Assembly (NCBI GenBank): GCA_019359745.1
Contig: JAHHGT010000005.1
Span: forward strand, 284,199-348,198
Direction of reading: 5' to 3'
DNA from: Aphanothece saxicola GSE-SYN-MK-01-06B
GTDB taxonomy: Bacteria > Cyanobacteriota > Cyanobacteriia > PCC-6307 > Cyanobiaceae
Length of the DNA stretch: 64,000 bases
The position numbers and the translations under genes are program-made. Shown one piece after another: positions 1-9,298 of the stretch (positions are counted from its first letter, which is position 1; each line of letters starts with the position of its first letter). The notes below the pieces were generated by a model. That model ran no database searches, was not told where the DNA came from, and saw nothing but the letters and a program-made list of their open reading frames with translations.

Positions 1-3000
1 GGGCCGGCTCGATCCGGGCCAACCATTCCCCGTAGCTGGCCGTCCGCTCCAGGGGAACGCCCGCCGCCTCGATCCGCTCCACCAGGGCCTCCAGCGGAAA
101 CCAGCCGTCGGCGGGGCCACCGAGGCTGAGCCGGTGGAAGCCCTCGGGCGCGACATCCCCGAGGGCCACGATCGCCTCCGCCAACTTATCCACGGGCAGG
201 CCGCTGGCCCGGAAGCCTGTCTCTTCCCCGGTCGGATCGCTGACGCCGAAGTGCGGGGGGGCCAGGCGCGTCAGCAAGAGGCTGTGGATCAGCCGCGAAA
301 GAATGTCGTCCGGGTTGCGTTCCCCGGCCAGGGACCGATCGGGCAGCACCAGCCCTGATCGCAGGATGCGGATCGGCAGACCCGTGGTGGCGTGGGTCGA
401 GTGAAGCAGCTGCTCACAGGCCCACTTGCTGGCGATGTAGCCGTTGGCATAGGAGCCATCGAGTCGGAGGCGCTCCGGCAGGGAAGCCACGCCGATGGTG
501 GAGACCATGTCGATGGATTTGCGCCGGTGCGTCAGCGCCAGCCGCACGATCTCGGCGGTGCCGATGACATTGGGTCGCCTGAGGTGGCGGTAGTCCAGCC
601 GGTGATTGACCAGGGCGGCGCAGTGGCCGATGGCCTCGATGCCGTGGGCTAGCCGGTCGTAGGTGGCAGCATCCAGCCCCAGGCACGGCGCGCTGATGTC
701 GCCGGCCACCACCTCCAGGTGGCGCTCCGCCAAGGTGCGCCAGCGCGCCGCCGTGGCCGGGTCGAGGTGGGCGAAGCGGGCGTCGAGGCGCTCGCGGGCG
801 GACTGGGCTTGGCTCGACCGGACCAGGCAGACCAGCTGCCCGCCGGTGCTGGCGAGCCGCTCCAGCCAGGCCAGGGCGACCCGGCCGCCCAGAAAACCGT
901 TCGCCCCGGTGAGCAACACCGAGCGAACCGGCCCTGAAGCCGGTGGCAGCTGCGCCGCGGCCTGGAGCGTGGCCCTGTCGATGAACGCCTCCACCCGGAC
1001 GTCTTCGGCGGCGAGCTCTTTGGCGGCGAAGTCTTGAGCGGCGAGGTCTTGAGCGGCCAGCCCCGGGACCGGGGCGGAGCCGTCGGCCCGCAGGATCCGC
1101 GCCCACTCTGCGAGCGTGCCGCCGGGCCCGAGGATCTGGCTGGCCTCGATGGCGACGCCGAACTCCTCTTCGATCCGTACCGACAGCTGAACGGCGCCCA
1201 GGGAATCGCCGCCCAGTTCGCGGAAGCAGCGGTCCTGGAGCGACTCCTGGTCGTGGACGCCGAGGGTGCTGCTCAGCAGCAGCCGCAGGCGATCCTCGAG
1301 GCTCCGCGCGGCGCCGGGCTGCCGGAGGGAGGCCAGGGCCGCATCACCGAGACGGTCGTGGCTGTCGTAGAGCTCGGCAAGGACACGCTGATACCGCTGG
1401 CAGATGGCCGGCCGAAGCGGCTTGCCCAGGGAGGACAGCAGGCCATTGGCATGGGAAAAGGGTTCGTCCGCCAGGAGAAAATCCCGAGGAATCTCGAAGC
1501 TCTGCAGGCCCTTCTCGCCGGCCAGCTGCACCACCTCCTGACGCACCAGGGCGATCAGTTCGGCATCCGTGGCAGGGGGCCGGGGCCGCCGCGCCAGGGC
1601 CTCCTGGTCGGCCACGACGACCGCCAGCAGGTAGGACCGGCTGCTCTCGCCATGGACATGGATCTGGGCCACCGAGGTGCAGCCGTCCGCGAACAGCTGC
1701 TCCAGGGCGCCGACGGCGACGTACTCCCCCTGCGACAGCTTGATGACGTTCCGGCGGCGGTCGATGATGGCGATCTGGCCGGGGCCGCGCTCCTCGACCA
1801 CATCCCCGGTGCAGGAGAAGCCGTCGGCATCGAACAGGGCCGCCGTCGCCTCCGGGTTCCTGAAGTACTCGCGGATGCCGAAGCGGGTCTTGACGCACAA
1901 CTCGCCCCTCGGATAAGGACGATCGGAGAGGAAGTAGCCCGACTCCGGCACATCCCGCAGCCGGTAGTCGAGGACGTTGGGCCGGTTGAGCCGGCCGTTC
2001 ATGGCCAGGCCACCGCTGGCCGTTTCGGTGCTGCTGTAGCCCTCGTGCACGGGCACCCCGAAGCTGTCCTCCATCAGCGCCCGGATGCGGGGCGCGATCG
2101 GCGCCGAGGCCACGACGATGGATTGCAGCCGGTCGCCCAGGACATCACGCAGGTCGCCTGACGGGGTCGATCGCAGGTGCTGGTCGATCCACTCACAGAG
2201 ACGCGGGAACAGCACCAGCCCCGTCGGGCGGGCCAGGCGGATGTCCTCGAAGACAGTGGAGAGATCCGGCTTCAGGGTGAAACAGGCCAGGCCACCGCAG
2301 TTCAGGGCGGTGACCATGGAATCCCTGCCCATCATGTGGTGGAAGGGGGCAAGCACCACCGCCACCTTCGGGTCCGGACCGGTGACCTGGCGCCAGGTGT
2401 TGATCAGGGCCCCGGCGGAGATGCAGGCCCCCTTCGGTTGACCGGTGCTGCCGGAGGTGTGGATCAGCAGGGCCATCGCCTCCGCGTCGACGGCGGCCGG
2501 GGGCGGGACGTCGAGGCCCTCGCCGCGGCGGAGGAGATCCGGCAGCAGCAGCAGCGGCACCGTTGACCCGGCCGCCCGGAGGCTCCTCTCGGCCTCCTTC
2601 AGGAGGGTCCGCTCGGCCGTAATCCGGGTGTCGGCGTCGAAGACGATCAGCTGCTGGATGCAGACGTGCCGCCCAACCAACTCCACCATCGCGGGCAGCT
2701 GGGCCATGGACACGGCCAGCGCGGCCGGGGTGGTCCGCTCCAGGATGGCGTCGAACTCAGGGGCCGAATGGTGCCCGGACAGGGGCATCGGCACGGCCCC
2801 GGTGTAGGCCAGGGCCAGGTCGATGACGGCGTAGTCGATGCTGGCGAAGCCGATGATCGCCACCCGTTCGCCGCGGCGGATGACGCCATCGGGATCGGTG
2901 TGCCAGGCCGCGGTCAGGCACCGGACCCGATCGCGCAGGGTTCGGTAGGTGATGGGGCGGAACGCAGCCAGGGTCTGGCGGCGGGTGGCTCCGGTGGCGG

Positions 3001-3124
3001 GGTCGGCCTCCACGGCGTAGGCACGCTCCGCCAGCGCCGGGCGCTCGGGATGGGCCGCCAGAAAAAAGTCGATGAGGGCCCCGTAGGCAAGCGACGACGG
3101 GGGTGCAGCGGAGGAATCGATCAT
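1..3124 (-). CDS. Carboxylic acid reductase (A-T-R), 3' end cut by window
   Basis: Starts at ATG 3124 and is still open at base 1, so about 1,041 residues are visible of a family usually near 1,170. Three domains are seen: an AMP-forming adenylation domain with P-loop TSGSTGQPKGA near residue 223 and a SQGEYV motif, a carrier domain with LGGDSLG (phosphopantetheine Ser641), and a thioester-reductase domain with a Rossmann TGANGFLGG motif near 735 and the Tyr896-x3-Lys900 pair. Segments such as GRDSMVTALNCGG and DLSTVFED resemble the Nocardia/mycobacterial CAR family rather than ordinary fatty-acid ligases. Known CARs reduce a carboxylic acid to the aldehyde with ATP and NADPH; the substrate here is unknown. 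Last visible gene of a minus-strand operon, 13 bases after the radical SAM gene. An NRPS-like loading/reductase protein is the alternative. Confidence 0.88.
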   Translation of the reverse strand, partial: MIDSSAAPPSSLAYGALIDFFLAAHPERPALAERAYAVEADPATGATRRQTLAAFRPITYRTLRDRVRCLTAAWHTDPDGVIRRGERVAIIGFASIDYAVIDLALAYTGAVPMPLSGHHSAPEFDAILERTTPAALAVSMAQLPAMVELVGRHVCIQQLIVFDADTRITAERTLLKEAERSLRAAGSTVPLLLLPDLLRRGEGLDVPPPAAVDAEAMALLIHTSGSTGQPKGACISAGALINTWRQVTGPDPKVAVVLAPFHHMMGRDSMVTALNCGGLACFTLKPDLSTVFEDIRLARPTGLVLFPRLCEWIDQHLRSTPSGDLRDVLGDRLQSIVVASAPIAPRIRALMEDSFGVPVHEGYSSTETASGGLAMNGRLNRPNVLDYRLRDVPESGYFLSDRPYPRGELCVKTRFGIREYFRNPEATAALFDADGFSCTGDVVEERGPGQIAIIDRRRNVIKLSQGEYVAVGALEQLFADGCTSVAQIHVHGESSRSYLLAVVVADQEALARRPRPPATDAELIALVRQEVVQLAGEKGLQSFEIPRDFLLADEPFSHANGLLSSLGKPLRPAICQRYQRVLAELYDSHDRLGDAALASLRQPGAARSLEDRLRLLLSSTLGVHDQESLQDRCFRELGGDSLGAVQLSVRIEEEFGVAIEASQILGPGGTLAEWARILRADGSAPVPGLAAQDLAAQDFAAKELAAEDVRVEAFIDRATLQAAAQLPPASGPVRSVLLTGANGFLGGRVALAWLERLASTGGQLVCLVRSSQAQSARERLDARFAHLDPATAARWRTLAERHLEVVAGDISAPCLGLDAATYDRLAHGIEAIGHCAALVNHRLDYRHLRRPNVIGTAEIVRLALTHRRKSIDMVSTIGVASLPERLRLDGSYANGYIASKWACEQLLHSTHATTGLPIRILRSGLVLPDRSLAGERNPDDILSRLIHSLLLTRLAPPHFGVSDPTGEETGFRASGLPVDKLAEAIVALGDVAPEGFHRLSLGGPADGWFPLEALVERIEAAGVPLERTASYGEWLARIEPA

Positions 3125-3137
3125 GTCGACACTGGCC

Positions 3138-4070
3138 TCAGGCCGGTGCCTTGCCGAACTCAAAGACAGGAAAGTTCTGGGGCAGCTTGATGGCGTAGAC
3201 GCAGGTCTTGCAGAGGTCGTAACCGGGGATGGGACTGGGGAGGACCTCGGCGAACGACTGCTCGAAGATGTTGCCGAGAACATGATCCATGTGGTAGTCC
3301 TGACAGCAGAGAACAACGTCGCCGTTGGGAAGCATTACGTTGTTGTAGATGTATTCATCCCGTCCGCAGATCACCGGCCCCTCGTGGGACGAGGCCACGA
3401 AGTCCTCGGTGACACCTTCTTGCTCCAGGTTGCCTGAGCGGGAGTTCATTGTCGGCAGCGGCACACTGGCTGGCGGAAAGATGGGGGCGACGTCTGGATG
3501 GATGGCGTCCATCGCCATGACGGAGAAGTTCTGAATCTGTGCCGCCTTCAGGGCTTCAAGCACCTGAAGATACTCGGGAGTGACATCGATCTTTGCCAGC
3601 CTTCTGGCATCGGGAAGATGGATGGTGAACCCCCCATGCGGGAAGGCGCTGAAGGGGATCGCCTTGATCTGCTCGACGTCCTCCAGCGTCATGCCGACGG
3701 CCGTGGTGAAGACACACAGAGGATGCCCTTTGCTGTGGGCATGGAGGATCATCCGCGTGCAGTCTTCGTTGAGGAAAGGCTCGGAAAAACCCGCAAAGAT
3801 GATGATGACGTCATCCGGCATCTTGTCGAGTGCGAGCCGGAAGTCGTCGAAGGCAAGCTTGCGCTTCGGACTCTTGTACCGGCTCAGGAGACTCTTCTGG
3901 GGGCAGTAGGTGCAGTTGACCTTGCAACCCACAACCGTCGTGATCTCCATCATGTACGTGGGAACACGCACATCCCGCAACCTGTGGTGCGCCAGCGGAT
4001 GGGCGGCCATGGACAATATCTCAGTAAGCCTATTTGAACCTAGCACGACATCACGATCAGCCAGAATCAT
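3138..4070 (-). CDS. Radical SAM protein with SPASM-like C-terminus
   Basis: A 310-residue protein with the radical SAM cluster motif C49-x3-C53-x2-C56 (CKVNCTYC) and a C-terminal cysteine-rich part (ICGRDEY, LPNGDVVLCCQD, CKTC) typical of SPASM or twitch extensions that hold auxiliary iron-sulfur clusters. Such enzymes cleave S-adenosylmethionine to do radical chemistry on peptides, sugars or small molecules. The ATG directly abuts the stop of the glycosyltransferase gene (TAA then ATG), and the CAR gene begins 13 bases downstream, so the three are probably co-translated and act on one product. The substrate cannot be read from the sequence. Confidence 0.85.
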   Translation of the reverse strand: MILADRDVVLGSNRLTEILSMAAHPLAHHRLRDVRVPTYMMEITTVVGCKVNCTYCPQKSLLSRYKSPKRKLAFDDFRLALDKMPDDVIIIFAGFSEPFLNEDCTRMILHAHSKGHPLCVFTTAVGMTLEDVEQIKAIPFSAFPHGGFTIHLPDARRLAKIDVTPEYLQVLEALKAAQIQNFSVMAMDAIHPDVAPIFPPASVPLPTMNSRSGNLEQEGVTEDFVASSHEGPVICGRDEYIYNNVMLPNGDVVLCCQDYHMDHVLGNIFEQSFAEVLPSPIPGYDLCKTCVYAIKLPQNFPVFEFGKAPA

Positions 4071-5399
4071 TTAAGGCTCGTCGCAGCTGTCGCCTGCCGT
4101 GATGTCTGCCGTGAAGCCTTCGATGAACGCAACGGCCTGCTGAAGGCCACACTCCCGTTCGATCTCTTCCTTCATGCGTCTGAGCCCCAGCTTCAATCCC
4201 GCATCGCCCATGGCCTCCCCGATCAGCCGCCGCAGCCGTTCGGCCGTGATCGCTCCGACATCCGCCGTGAGGGCCAGCTGGTGATGGGCCGCCCGGACGG
4301 CATTGCCCGGCTGGTCCCTGGCACAGGGAAGGATCACCATGGGAACCTCACGCTGCACACATTCCATGATGGAATTGAGCCCACCATGGTGAACCATGAC
4401 GGCCGTATGGCGCAGCAAGGTGAGCTGGGGAATCCAGGACACAACCATCAGATTGGCGGATGACGCGAACGCGCCGATGAGGGCTGGATCGCTGATGTGG
4501 AGCACGAAGAACCACTCCGGAGCCTTGGCGCTGGCTTCGGCCACGGCCGCAAAGAATCGCCTGGCCTGCCGGTAGGCCCCTGCGCTCGTGCCCAGCGAAC
4601 AGAAGATGATCGTCCGGCCGGAAGGATCGAACGGCAGCGAAGGCTCCTGCCTCTGAAAGTCAATGAAATCGCCGCAATGGCGCCGCTCCTCTGCCCGCGG
4701 CCCAGGCAACTGGAAGGCGGCCGGACAGAGCACAAGCTCGGGCAGGATCAGGTGCGGGCCGATCTCATCGAGGCGGTAGGTGACGTTTCGCTGGCAGCGG
4801 AAGCCGGACTGCCGGGCCACCGCCAGGAAGGTGTCGATGAGGTGGTGCATCCGCAGCGGGGCCCGGTAGGCACCGACCAGACGGGAGGCCAGGCGCTTGG
4901 AGAACAGATGGCGGAGGTGCATCAGCTTCCAGGCCAGGGAGATCCGCAGGGCCGGGAGCGCCCCGCGGCCCGGCTTGAGGGAGGTCACCGCAGGCGGGAT
5001 GAGGGCATTGTCGAAAAGAAAGAGCGAGGTGGAGATCTGGATGGTGGGGATGCCCAGCCGCAGGGCCCGCAGGGCCACGTACCAGAGAAACGAATCACAG
5101 AGCAGGAGATCCGGCCGGGCCGAGAGCAGACAGGCGTCGAGGCTGCCGTCGACGATGGCGGCGGTGTAGCGGCGAAAGAGCGTGCCCGCCGACGCCGGAG
5201 TTGCCCTCCCATCGGCAGGCGTTGCGAACAGATCCGCCGCCAATTCAATGAATGCGAAGCCCTGTTCTTCCACCAGTGGCTTCACCCGGGGAAGCCCGAG
5301 ATAGGTCACCCGATGACCACGGGACGCCAGGGCCCTGGCCAGCCGGAACGTCCCCAGGTGATGGCCCGCCTCGCCATGCATCGAGAACAGGATGTTCAT
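4071..5399 (-). CDS. GT1-family (UGT/MGT-like) glycosyltransferase
   Basis: A 442-residue GT-B enzyme. The N-terminus (MNILFSMHGEAGHHLG) has the glycine/histidine acceptor-site pattern of macrolide and plant-type UDP-glycosyltransferases, and the C-terminal half has WIPQL followed by VMVHHGGLNSIMECVQ and MVILPCARDQPGNA, the nucleotide-sugar binding signature. These enzymes glycosylate small hydrophobic molecules: sterols, carotenoids, polyketides or lipids. Placed immediately before the radical SAM and CAR genes, it may glycosylate the product of that operon (inference). No membrane segment is evident. Confidence 0.87.
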   Translation of the reverse strand: MNILFSMHGEAGHHLGTFRLARALASRGHRVTYLGLPRVKPLVEEQGFAFIELAADLFATPADGRATPASAGTLFRRYTAAIVDGSLDACLLSARPDLLLCDSFLWYVALRALRLGIPTIQISTSLFLFDNALIPPAVTSLKPGRGALPALRISLAWKLMHLRHLFSKRLASRLVGAYRAPLRMHHLIDTFLAVARQSGFRCQRNVTYRLDEIGPHLILPELVLCPAAFQLPGPRAEERRHCGDFIDFQRQEPSLPFDPSGRTIIFCSLGTSAGAYRQARRFFAAVAEASAKAPEWFFVLHISDPALIGAFASSANLMVVSWIPQLTLLRHTAVMVHHGGLNSIMECVQREVPMVILPCARDQPGNAVRAAHHQLALTADVGAITAERLRRLIGEAMGDAGLKLGLRRMKEEIERECGLQQAVAFIEGFTADITAGDSCDEP

Positions 5400-5414
5400 G
5401 CCGTTGTCTCGGCC

Positions 5415-6260
5415 TCACTGCGCCGGCCGGCAGCCCTCGAACCACATGACGTGCCGGGCATGGTCGTAATCCTTGTACTGGCCCGTCAGCTGGATGCCCT
5501 GGCCCGTGCGCAGCGAGAGGGCATAGGCGCCCTGGCCCTTGGCGGCCAGGCAGCTGATCTGGGTCAGGAAGCGGAACTTGCCGAACCTGATGGCCAGATC
5601 GTTGGTGGAATTGGGAATCTCGTAGGCGATGCGATAGGCACCGCCATCCTTGGCGACGTGGGCCACCCGACCCTTGATCGTGAAGGTCTTGCCCTGGTAA
5701 CGGGAGGGAATCGAGGCGGCGTTGGTGTCGGCTTCCTGAGAAATCTGCTGGGACAGCATCAAGGCCTCGATGACGACTGGGGCGGCCGACGACACCGCCC
5801 CCGCGCTCCGCTCCGCCGCCACGATGCCTTCAGCACCTCCCTTGATGGCGTTGAGCATGGCGCAGAGTTCGGTGCGGGCCCCACCGGCCCCCGCCAGCAT
5901 GCCGGCCGGCAACTTCGCTTCCAGCTTCACCCGGGCGGCCGCCTGCTCGGCAAGGGCGGTGGCGATGATCGGGAAGGGCCGGGCCGAGCCCGATCGGGGC
6001 TGCTCCAGCAGCATGCTGCCGTCGTCCGCCTCTTCGCTGAGGATGTCGTACCCCCTGGTGGCCGCGATGCCGCGCAGCTGGCGGATCGCCACCGGTGGGG
6101 TCAGCGCCTCAACGGTGACTTGCGCGTTGAAGCGAATCCCGGACAGCGGGTTGCCGACCTGGGCAAAGGTGTCTTCACAACTGGCGGCTCTGGCGGTGGA
6201 CGGCAACGCGAGAGCAACGGCCACACCCCCCAAGAGAACAACGGACTTCAGGAGAACCAT
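5415..6260 (-). CDS. Secreted protein of unknown function
   Basis: Chosen start is ATG 6260, which gives a clean signal peptide (MVLLKSVVLLGG ending in STARA) and a protein of about 281 residues; ATG 6302 is an alternative. The mature part opens with SCEDTFAQVGNP and has a C-terminal beta-rich stretch (FTIKGRVAHVAKDG to LTGQYKDYDHARH) that looks like a small OB-type fold. I do not recognise a family. It lies 15 bases upstream of the glycosyltransferase gene on the same strand, so it is probably part of the same transcription unit, acting in the periplasm or on the outside. Confidence 0.6.
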   Translation of the reverse strand: MVLLKSVVLLGGVAVALALPSTARAASCEDTFAQVGNPLSGIRFNAQVTVEALTPPVAIRQLRGIAATRGYDILSEEADDGSMLLEQPRSGSARPFPIIATALAEQAAARVKLEAKLPAGMLAGAGGARTELCAMLNAIKGGAEGIVAAERSAGAVSSAAPVVIEALMLSQQISQEADTNAASIPSRYQGKTFTIKGRVAHVAKDGGAYRIAYEIPNSTNDLAIRFGKFRFLTQISCLAAKGQGAYALSLRTGQGIQLTGQYKDYDHARHVMWFEGCRPAQ

Positions 6261-6382
6261 GAACAACCGAGCGGATCTCAGGACCGTCGACTTTACCCAC
6301 ATTGACAGGCCTCTGGTCGGCCTCGATCCAGGACATCCGGCATGATCTCCGCTGCTGAGCAGGAAAAGCGCACCTCGATCGA

Positions 6383-7297
6383 TCACAAGGTCGTTGTCGC
6401 GTCAATGGGATGCAGGTCCAGCATCGTTTTGACTGAGTTTGGCTGGATACGTAACTGTTGGAATCCCGCATCAATCTTGTCGGCGAGATCTTCAACCCTG
6501 GCACTGAGCGGCTCAAGATGCCATCCATGCAGGTGCTCGACCACCGGGGTCGGCGTACCCCGTTGGCTCAGGATTGTGCCGAGAAAGTCCACATCGTCGG
6601 CAGCGATTCCATCCCAATCAAAGCTGATGACCCTGGACAGATGAAACAGTTCGGTGCTGTCGTCGATCAGCCACTCCGTCTGCGTCTTGTTGGGGATGGC
6701 ACGTTGATTGGAGAATTGGAACCGGGAGCGGAAGATGCGAAACGTATTGCTGATTTCCGGTGCCATCAGGATCGTGGGCTGATTGCGGATGACTGGGACG
6801 TCCACCTCCTGGCTGAGGCTGGACGTCTTGCTGCCGCTCAAACCGCTGAGGCGGCTCAAGAGGGAGTCAACCTCTGCTGCTGGAAGTCGCCCTCTCAGAA
6901 TGGCCTCTCGCCGGTTCGGCTCATTGCTGAGGATCTCAAGAAGCAGGAGGAACTTACAACCAAGACTATGACCCAGCCACAAGGTATTGGTAGGGTCGAG
7001 ATAGAAGTCGCGATTGGGCGAATCGGGGACTGGGAAGACATGTCCTGCGGCAATGTAATCCCGGATCGCGCGGGCTTGTTGCAGCAAACCAATGGCAACA
7101 TCCCAGTGGTTGAACTGAAGCGGATTCAGCGGAAAGCGATGCAGAACAAGGGAGAATCCTCGTGCGTAGAGTTCCTGCACCAATGGTCGATAGGCACAAG
7201 CCGGTAAAGAGCCGAAGATGAATGCCCCAATGAATTGGATCATCCCCCGCGGCTCTGGATGCAGCAAGACAACGTCTCGACCGAACGCAGTACGCAT
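6383..7297 (-). CDS. DUF1350 family alpha/beta-hydrolase-like protein
   Basis: 304 residues. The N-terminus (RGMIQFIGAFIFG, then CAYRPLVQELYARGFSLVLHRFPLN) matches the DUF1350 family of cyanobacteria and plants, and WLGHSLGCKFLLLLEI contains a GxSxG-type nucleophile elbow. The biochemical role of the family is unknown. It lies 11 bases downstream of the 7309-7893 gene and about 120 bases upstream of the secreted unknown, all on the minus strand. It may be an independent gene read into the CAR operon. Confidence 0.8.
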   Translation of the reverse strand: MRTAFGRDVVLLHPEPRGMIQFIGAFIFGSLPACAYRPLVQELYARGFSLVLHRFPLNPLQFNHWDVAIGLLQQARAIRDYIAAGHVFPVPDSPNRDFYLDPTNTLWLGHSLGCKFLLLLEILSNEPNRREAILRGRLPAAEVDSLLSRLSGLSGSKTSSLSQEVDVPVIRNQPTILMAPEISNTFRIFRSRFQFSNQRAIPNKTQTEWLIDDSTELFHLSRVISFDWDGIAADDVDFLGTILSQRGTPTPVVEHLHGWHLEPLSARVEDLADKIDAGFQQLRIQPNSVKTMLDLHPIDATTTL

Positions 7298-7308
7298 GAC
7301 GTCTGATT

Positions 7309-7893
7309 TCAGGCTTCGCGATCCAGCCGAATCAATGAGCCGCCATTCGCCGTGGGCAGAGAGTAGGCGATTTCACCTAACTCTGAGATCTCTTGAACGG
7401 CCGGCGGGCCGGCGTTCTCGACGGAACGGAAGAAGGTACCGCGCTGTTCTGGCGTGGCCAAGATCTCAAAGGAGCGTGGTGCCCCAAGAGATCCGGCAAA
7501 AATTTCAACGTACCCACGCAACTCAAAGTTAGGGGCAAATATGTTCAGCTTTGTGATATCCGGCTGGATGATAAGGAGGCCGGCGTCATTCGCAGACAAC
7601 TGGAATGTGTAGCGGGTACTGGTGATAAGCCCCGCAGTCGTCGTGGAGCCAACGAGGGCAAGATCAACCCCGTCGATGTCAAGAAATGCCGCAACACGAT
7701 TCGGATCAAGCCCTGGCGTTCTGGTGGTTAAAACCACCGTCAGGGCAATTTCCTGTCCGTTGGGATTGGCGATTGACAGGAAATATCCCAATAGAATCGT
7801 TCGCGAGAGTGGCGCGAGTGCCGGGGCTACCTGTGCAACAGCTACCGGAAGTTGGGGCTTGAGCAGGAGCTCAAATGTGGAGACGAGCGACAT
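7309..7893 (-). CDS. Protein of unknown function, beta-rich
   Basis: 194 residues from ATG 7893. No known domain was recognised. The sequence alternates short hydrophobic and polar strands (ILLGYFLSIANPNGQE, RYTFQLSANDAG, ELRGYVEIFAG), which suggests an all-beta fold. There is no signal peptide or membrane helix. It is 11 bases upstream of the DUF1350 gene and is likely the first gene of this minus-strand group. Codon use is less GC-rich than in the genes to the right. Confidence 0.55.
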   Translation of the reverse strand: MSLVSTFELLLKPQLPVAVAQVAPALAPLSRTILLGYFLSIANPNGQEIALTVVLTTRTPGLDPNRVAAFLDIDGVDLALVGSTTTAGLITSTRYTFQLSANDAGLLIIQPDITKLNIFAPNFELRGYVEIFAGSLGAPRSFEILATPEQRGTFFRSVENAGPPAVQEISELGEIAYSLPTANGGSLIRLDREA

Positions 7894-8271
7894 GACGCAG
7901 GAAGCGGGTTGATGTCAATCACTAGCCCGAAAAAAAACCTGGAAACGAGCCGTGATCGCCGCCACAAGTTACGGCGGCCTTGAACAACAACGTGCTGCAT
8001 TTCAGATGCACCTTTGCACCATCACGATTGGTGGCTGCGATGCTCTTGCTGCCTGGACTGACCATAAACTCCGCAGCCCTGAAAGCAGGGCAGTGGGAAA
8101 ACGTTGGACGTTTCCAGCAGATGACGAAAGGCCTGTCCAACAACATGAACAGGGGACGGCTCATCCCACGACCGCGCGCTTCGATCGGTGGAGCTTCAGG
8201 GCCTGGAAGGAGGCGCTAACGGTTGGTCTGCACACTCGCTGGGGCAACCCTCATCGGCGTGCTTTCGGGCT
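7894..8271. other. Intergenic stretch with possible decayed coding sequence
   Basis: About 380 bases without a gene I can support. An inverted repeat GCCGCC/GGCGGC lies near 7958-7980. A 79-codon plus-strand frame at 7980-8219 includes the words LPGLTINSAALKAGQWEN, faintly like a DUF3617-type secreted protein, but it lacks a family-length body, so I treat it as a possible remnant only. The promoter of the minus-strand group starting at 7893 should lie here. Confidence 0.3.
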
Positions 8272-8595
8272 TCACCAGGCCCCCGGATCCAGGAACGTCT
8301 CCGCCGGCAGCGGGCCCGCCAGGATCCGCTCGTCGCTGGGGTTGAGGGGCCCGGCCAGCAGTTCGGCCGCGGTGATGCGGGCTGACTCGGGCAGGGCCGG
8401 CTGGTCGGGGTCGAAGGCGGTGGGGTGGGTGATGCTGCTGGAGAAGCCCCGGAAGATCAGCAGCTCGAAGGGTTCGTCCTCCGCCGGACCCGGCAGCAGA
8501 CCCACCAGGCGCAGCACCCGGTCGGGGCGCTCGCGGCTGATCGTCTCGAGGGCGGCCAGCAGGGCGGCAATGGAGGCGGAGGCGGCGTCGGTCAT
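8272..8595 (-). CDS. Conserved small protein, possibly DUF7734-like
   Basis: 107 residues from ATG 8595 (MTDAASAS). The core ELLIFRGFSSSITHPTAFDP, followed by ARITAAELLAGPLNP, resembles a short cyanobacterial and plant family of unknown function (my best guess is DUF7734). No signal peptide or membrane segment. It sits 25 bases downstream of the DUF3177 gene on the same strand and is probably co-transcribed with it. Confidence 0.55.
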   Translation of the reverse strand: MTDAASASIAALLAALETISRERPDRVLRLVGLLPGPAEDEPFELLIFRGFSSSITHPTAFDPDQPALPESARITAAELLAGPLNPSDERILAGPLPAETFLDPGAW

Positions 8596-8620
8596 CGGCG
8601 GAGCGGCACGGGCAGAGGGC

Positions 8621-9238
8621 TCAGAACTCGCCGGCCACCCGGCCCAGCCGCGGCAGGCGCACCACCAGCCACTGCAGCAGCCCCACCGCATAGGCCACCA
8701 GGGCCACATAACCCACGAAGGCGGCCACCCCCGGTGTCCACGCCCCGCCGAACACGAAGGCGAACACCCTGGCCACCACACCGTGCAACCCCTGGGGCGC
8801 CTCCAGCCAGGCCCGGCAGAGGCGCAGGGTGGCACCGGCGCCGCCCATGCAGGGCAGGGAGGTCACGGCCAGGCTCGCCCCGGCCAGCGACAGCAGGGTC
8901 AGGCTCCAGCGCCAGAGGCGCAGGGTGAGGGGCAGGGCCCGCCAGGGGGGCATGTCGGCGAGCTCCTCATTGAGATCCACCCAGAACCACAGGGACGCCA
9001 CGACCAGCAGCGGCGCCACCACCAGCAGCAGGAAGCCGGTGGGGCGGTTGTCGGTCAGCAGCAGCAGGGCGATCAGCTGCAGGCTGGCCACCTTCCAGTA
9101 GAGGCCCATCAGACGCACCAGCGCCTGCTCCCTGCGGAGGGCCGCCCAGACGAGCAGCACCAGCGGCAGTCCCACGGCGAACAGCATTCCCAGCCGCACG
9201 TCGAGCCAGACCAGGGAGCGATAAAGCTGTTCCGGCAC
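8621..9238 (-). CDS. DUF3177 family membrane protein
   Basis: 205 residues starting at GTG 9238 (VPEQLYRSLVWLD). The frame is open much further upstream, but that part is antisense to the FIST gene. Several hydrophobic helices (LGMLFAVGLPLVLLVWAA, LLLVVAPLLVVASLWFW, and others) give an integral membrane protein of four to six spans. YRSLVWLDVRLGMLF at the N-terminus is characteristic of DUF3177, found in cyanobacteria and of unknown function. The divergent FIST gene begins 60 bases away. Confidence 0.75.
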   Translation of the reverse strand: MPEQLYRSLVWLDVRLGMLFAVGLPLVLLVWAALRREQALVRLMGLYWKVASLQLIALLLLTDNRPTGFLLLVVAPLLVVASLWFWVDLNEELADMPPWRALPLTLRLWRWSLTLLSLAGASLAVTSLPCMGGAGATLRLCRAWLEAPQGLHGVVARVFAFVFGGAWTPGVAAFVGYVALVAYAVGLLQWLVVRLPRLGRVAGEF

Positions 9239-9298
9239 GTCCGCTCGGTTCGGTAAGGCGCCATTATCCGTGTGCCCCCCAGGCGATAGGGTCCGTTC

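Noticed and set aside
4497..6305. 602-codon plus-strand open frame
   Set aside because: Low-complexity Arg/Gly/Gln text with no motif, antisense to the glycosyltransferase and secreted-protein genes, both of which have clear signatures.
7980..8219. Possible DUF3617-like secreted protein
   Set aside because: Only a short stretch (ALKAGQWEN) is suggestive. There is no convincing signal peptide or full-length domain.
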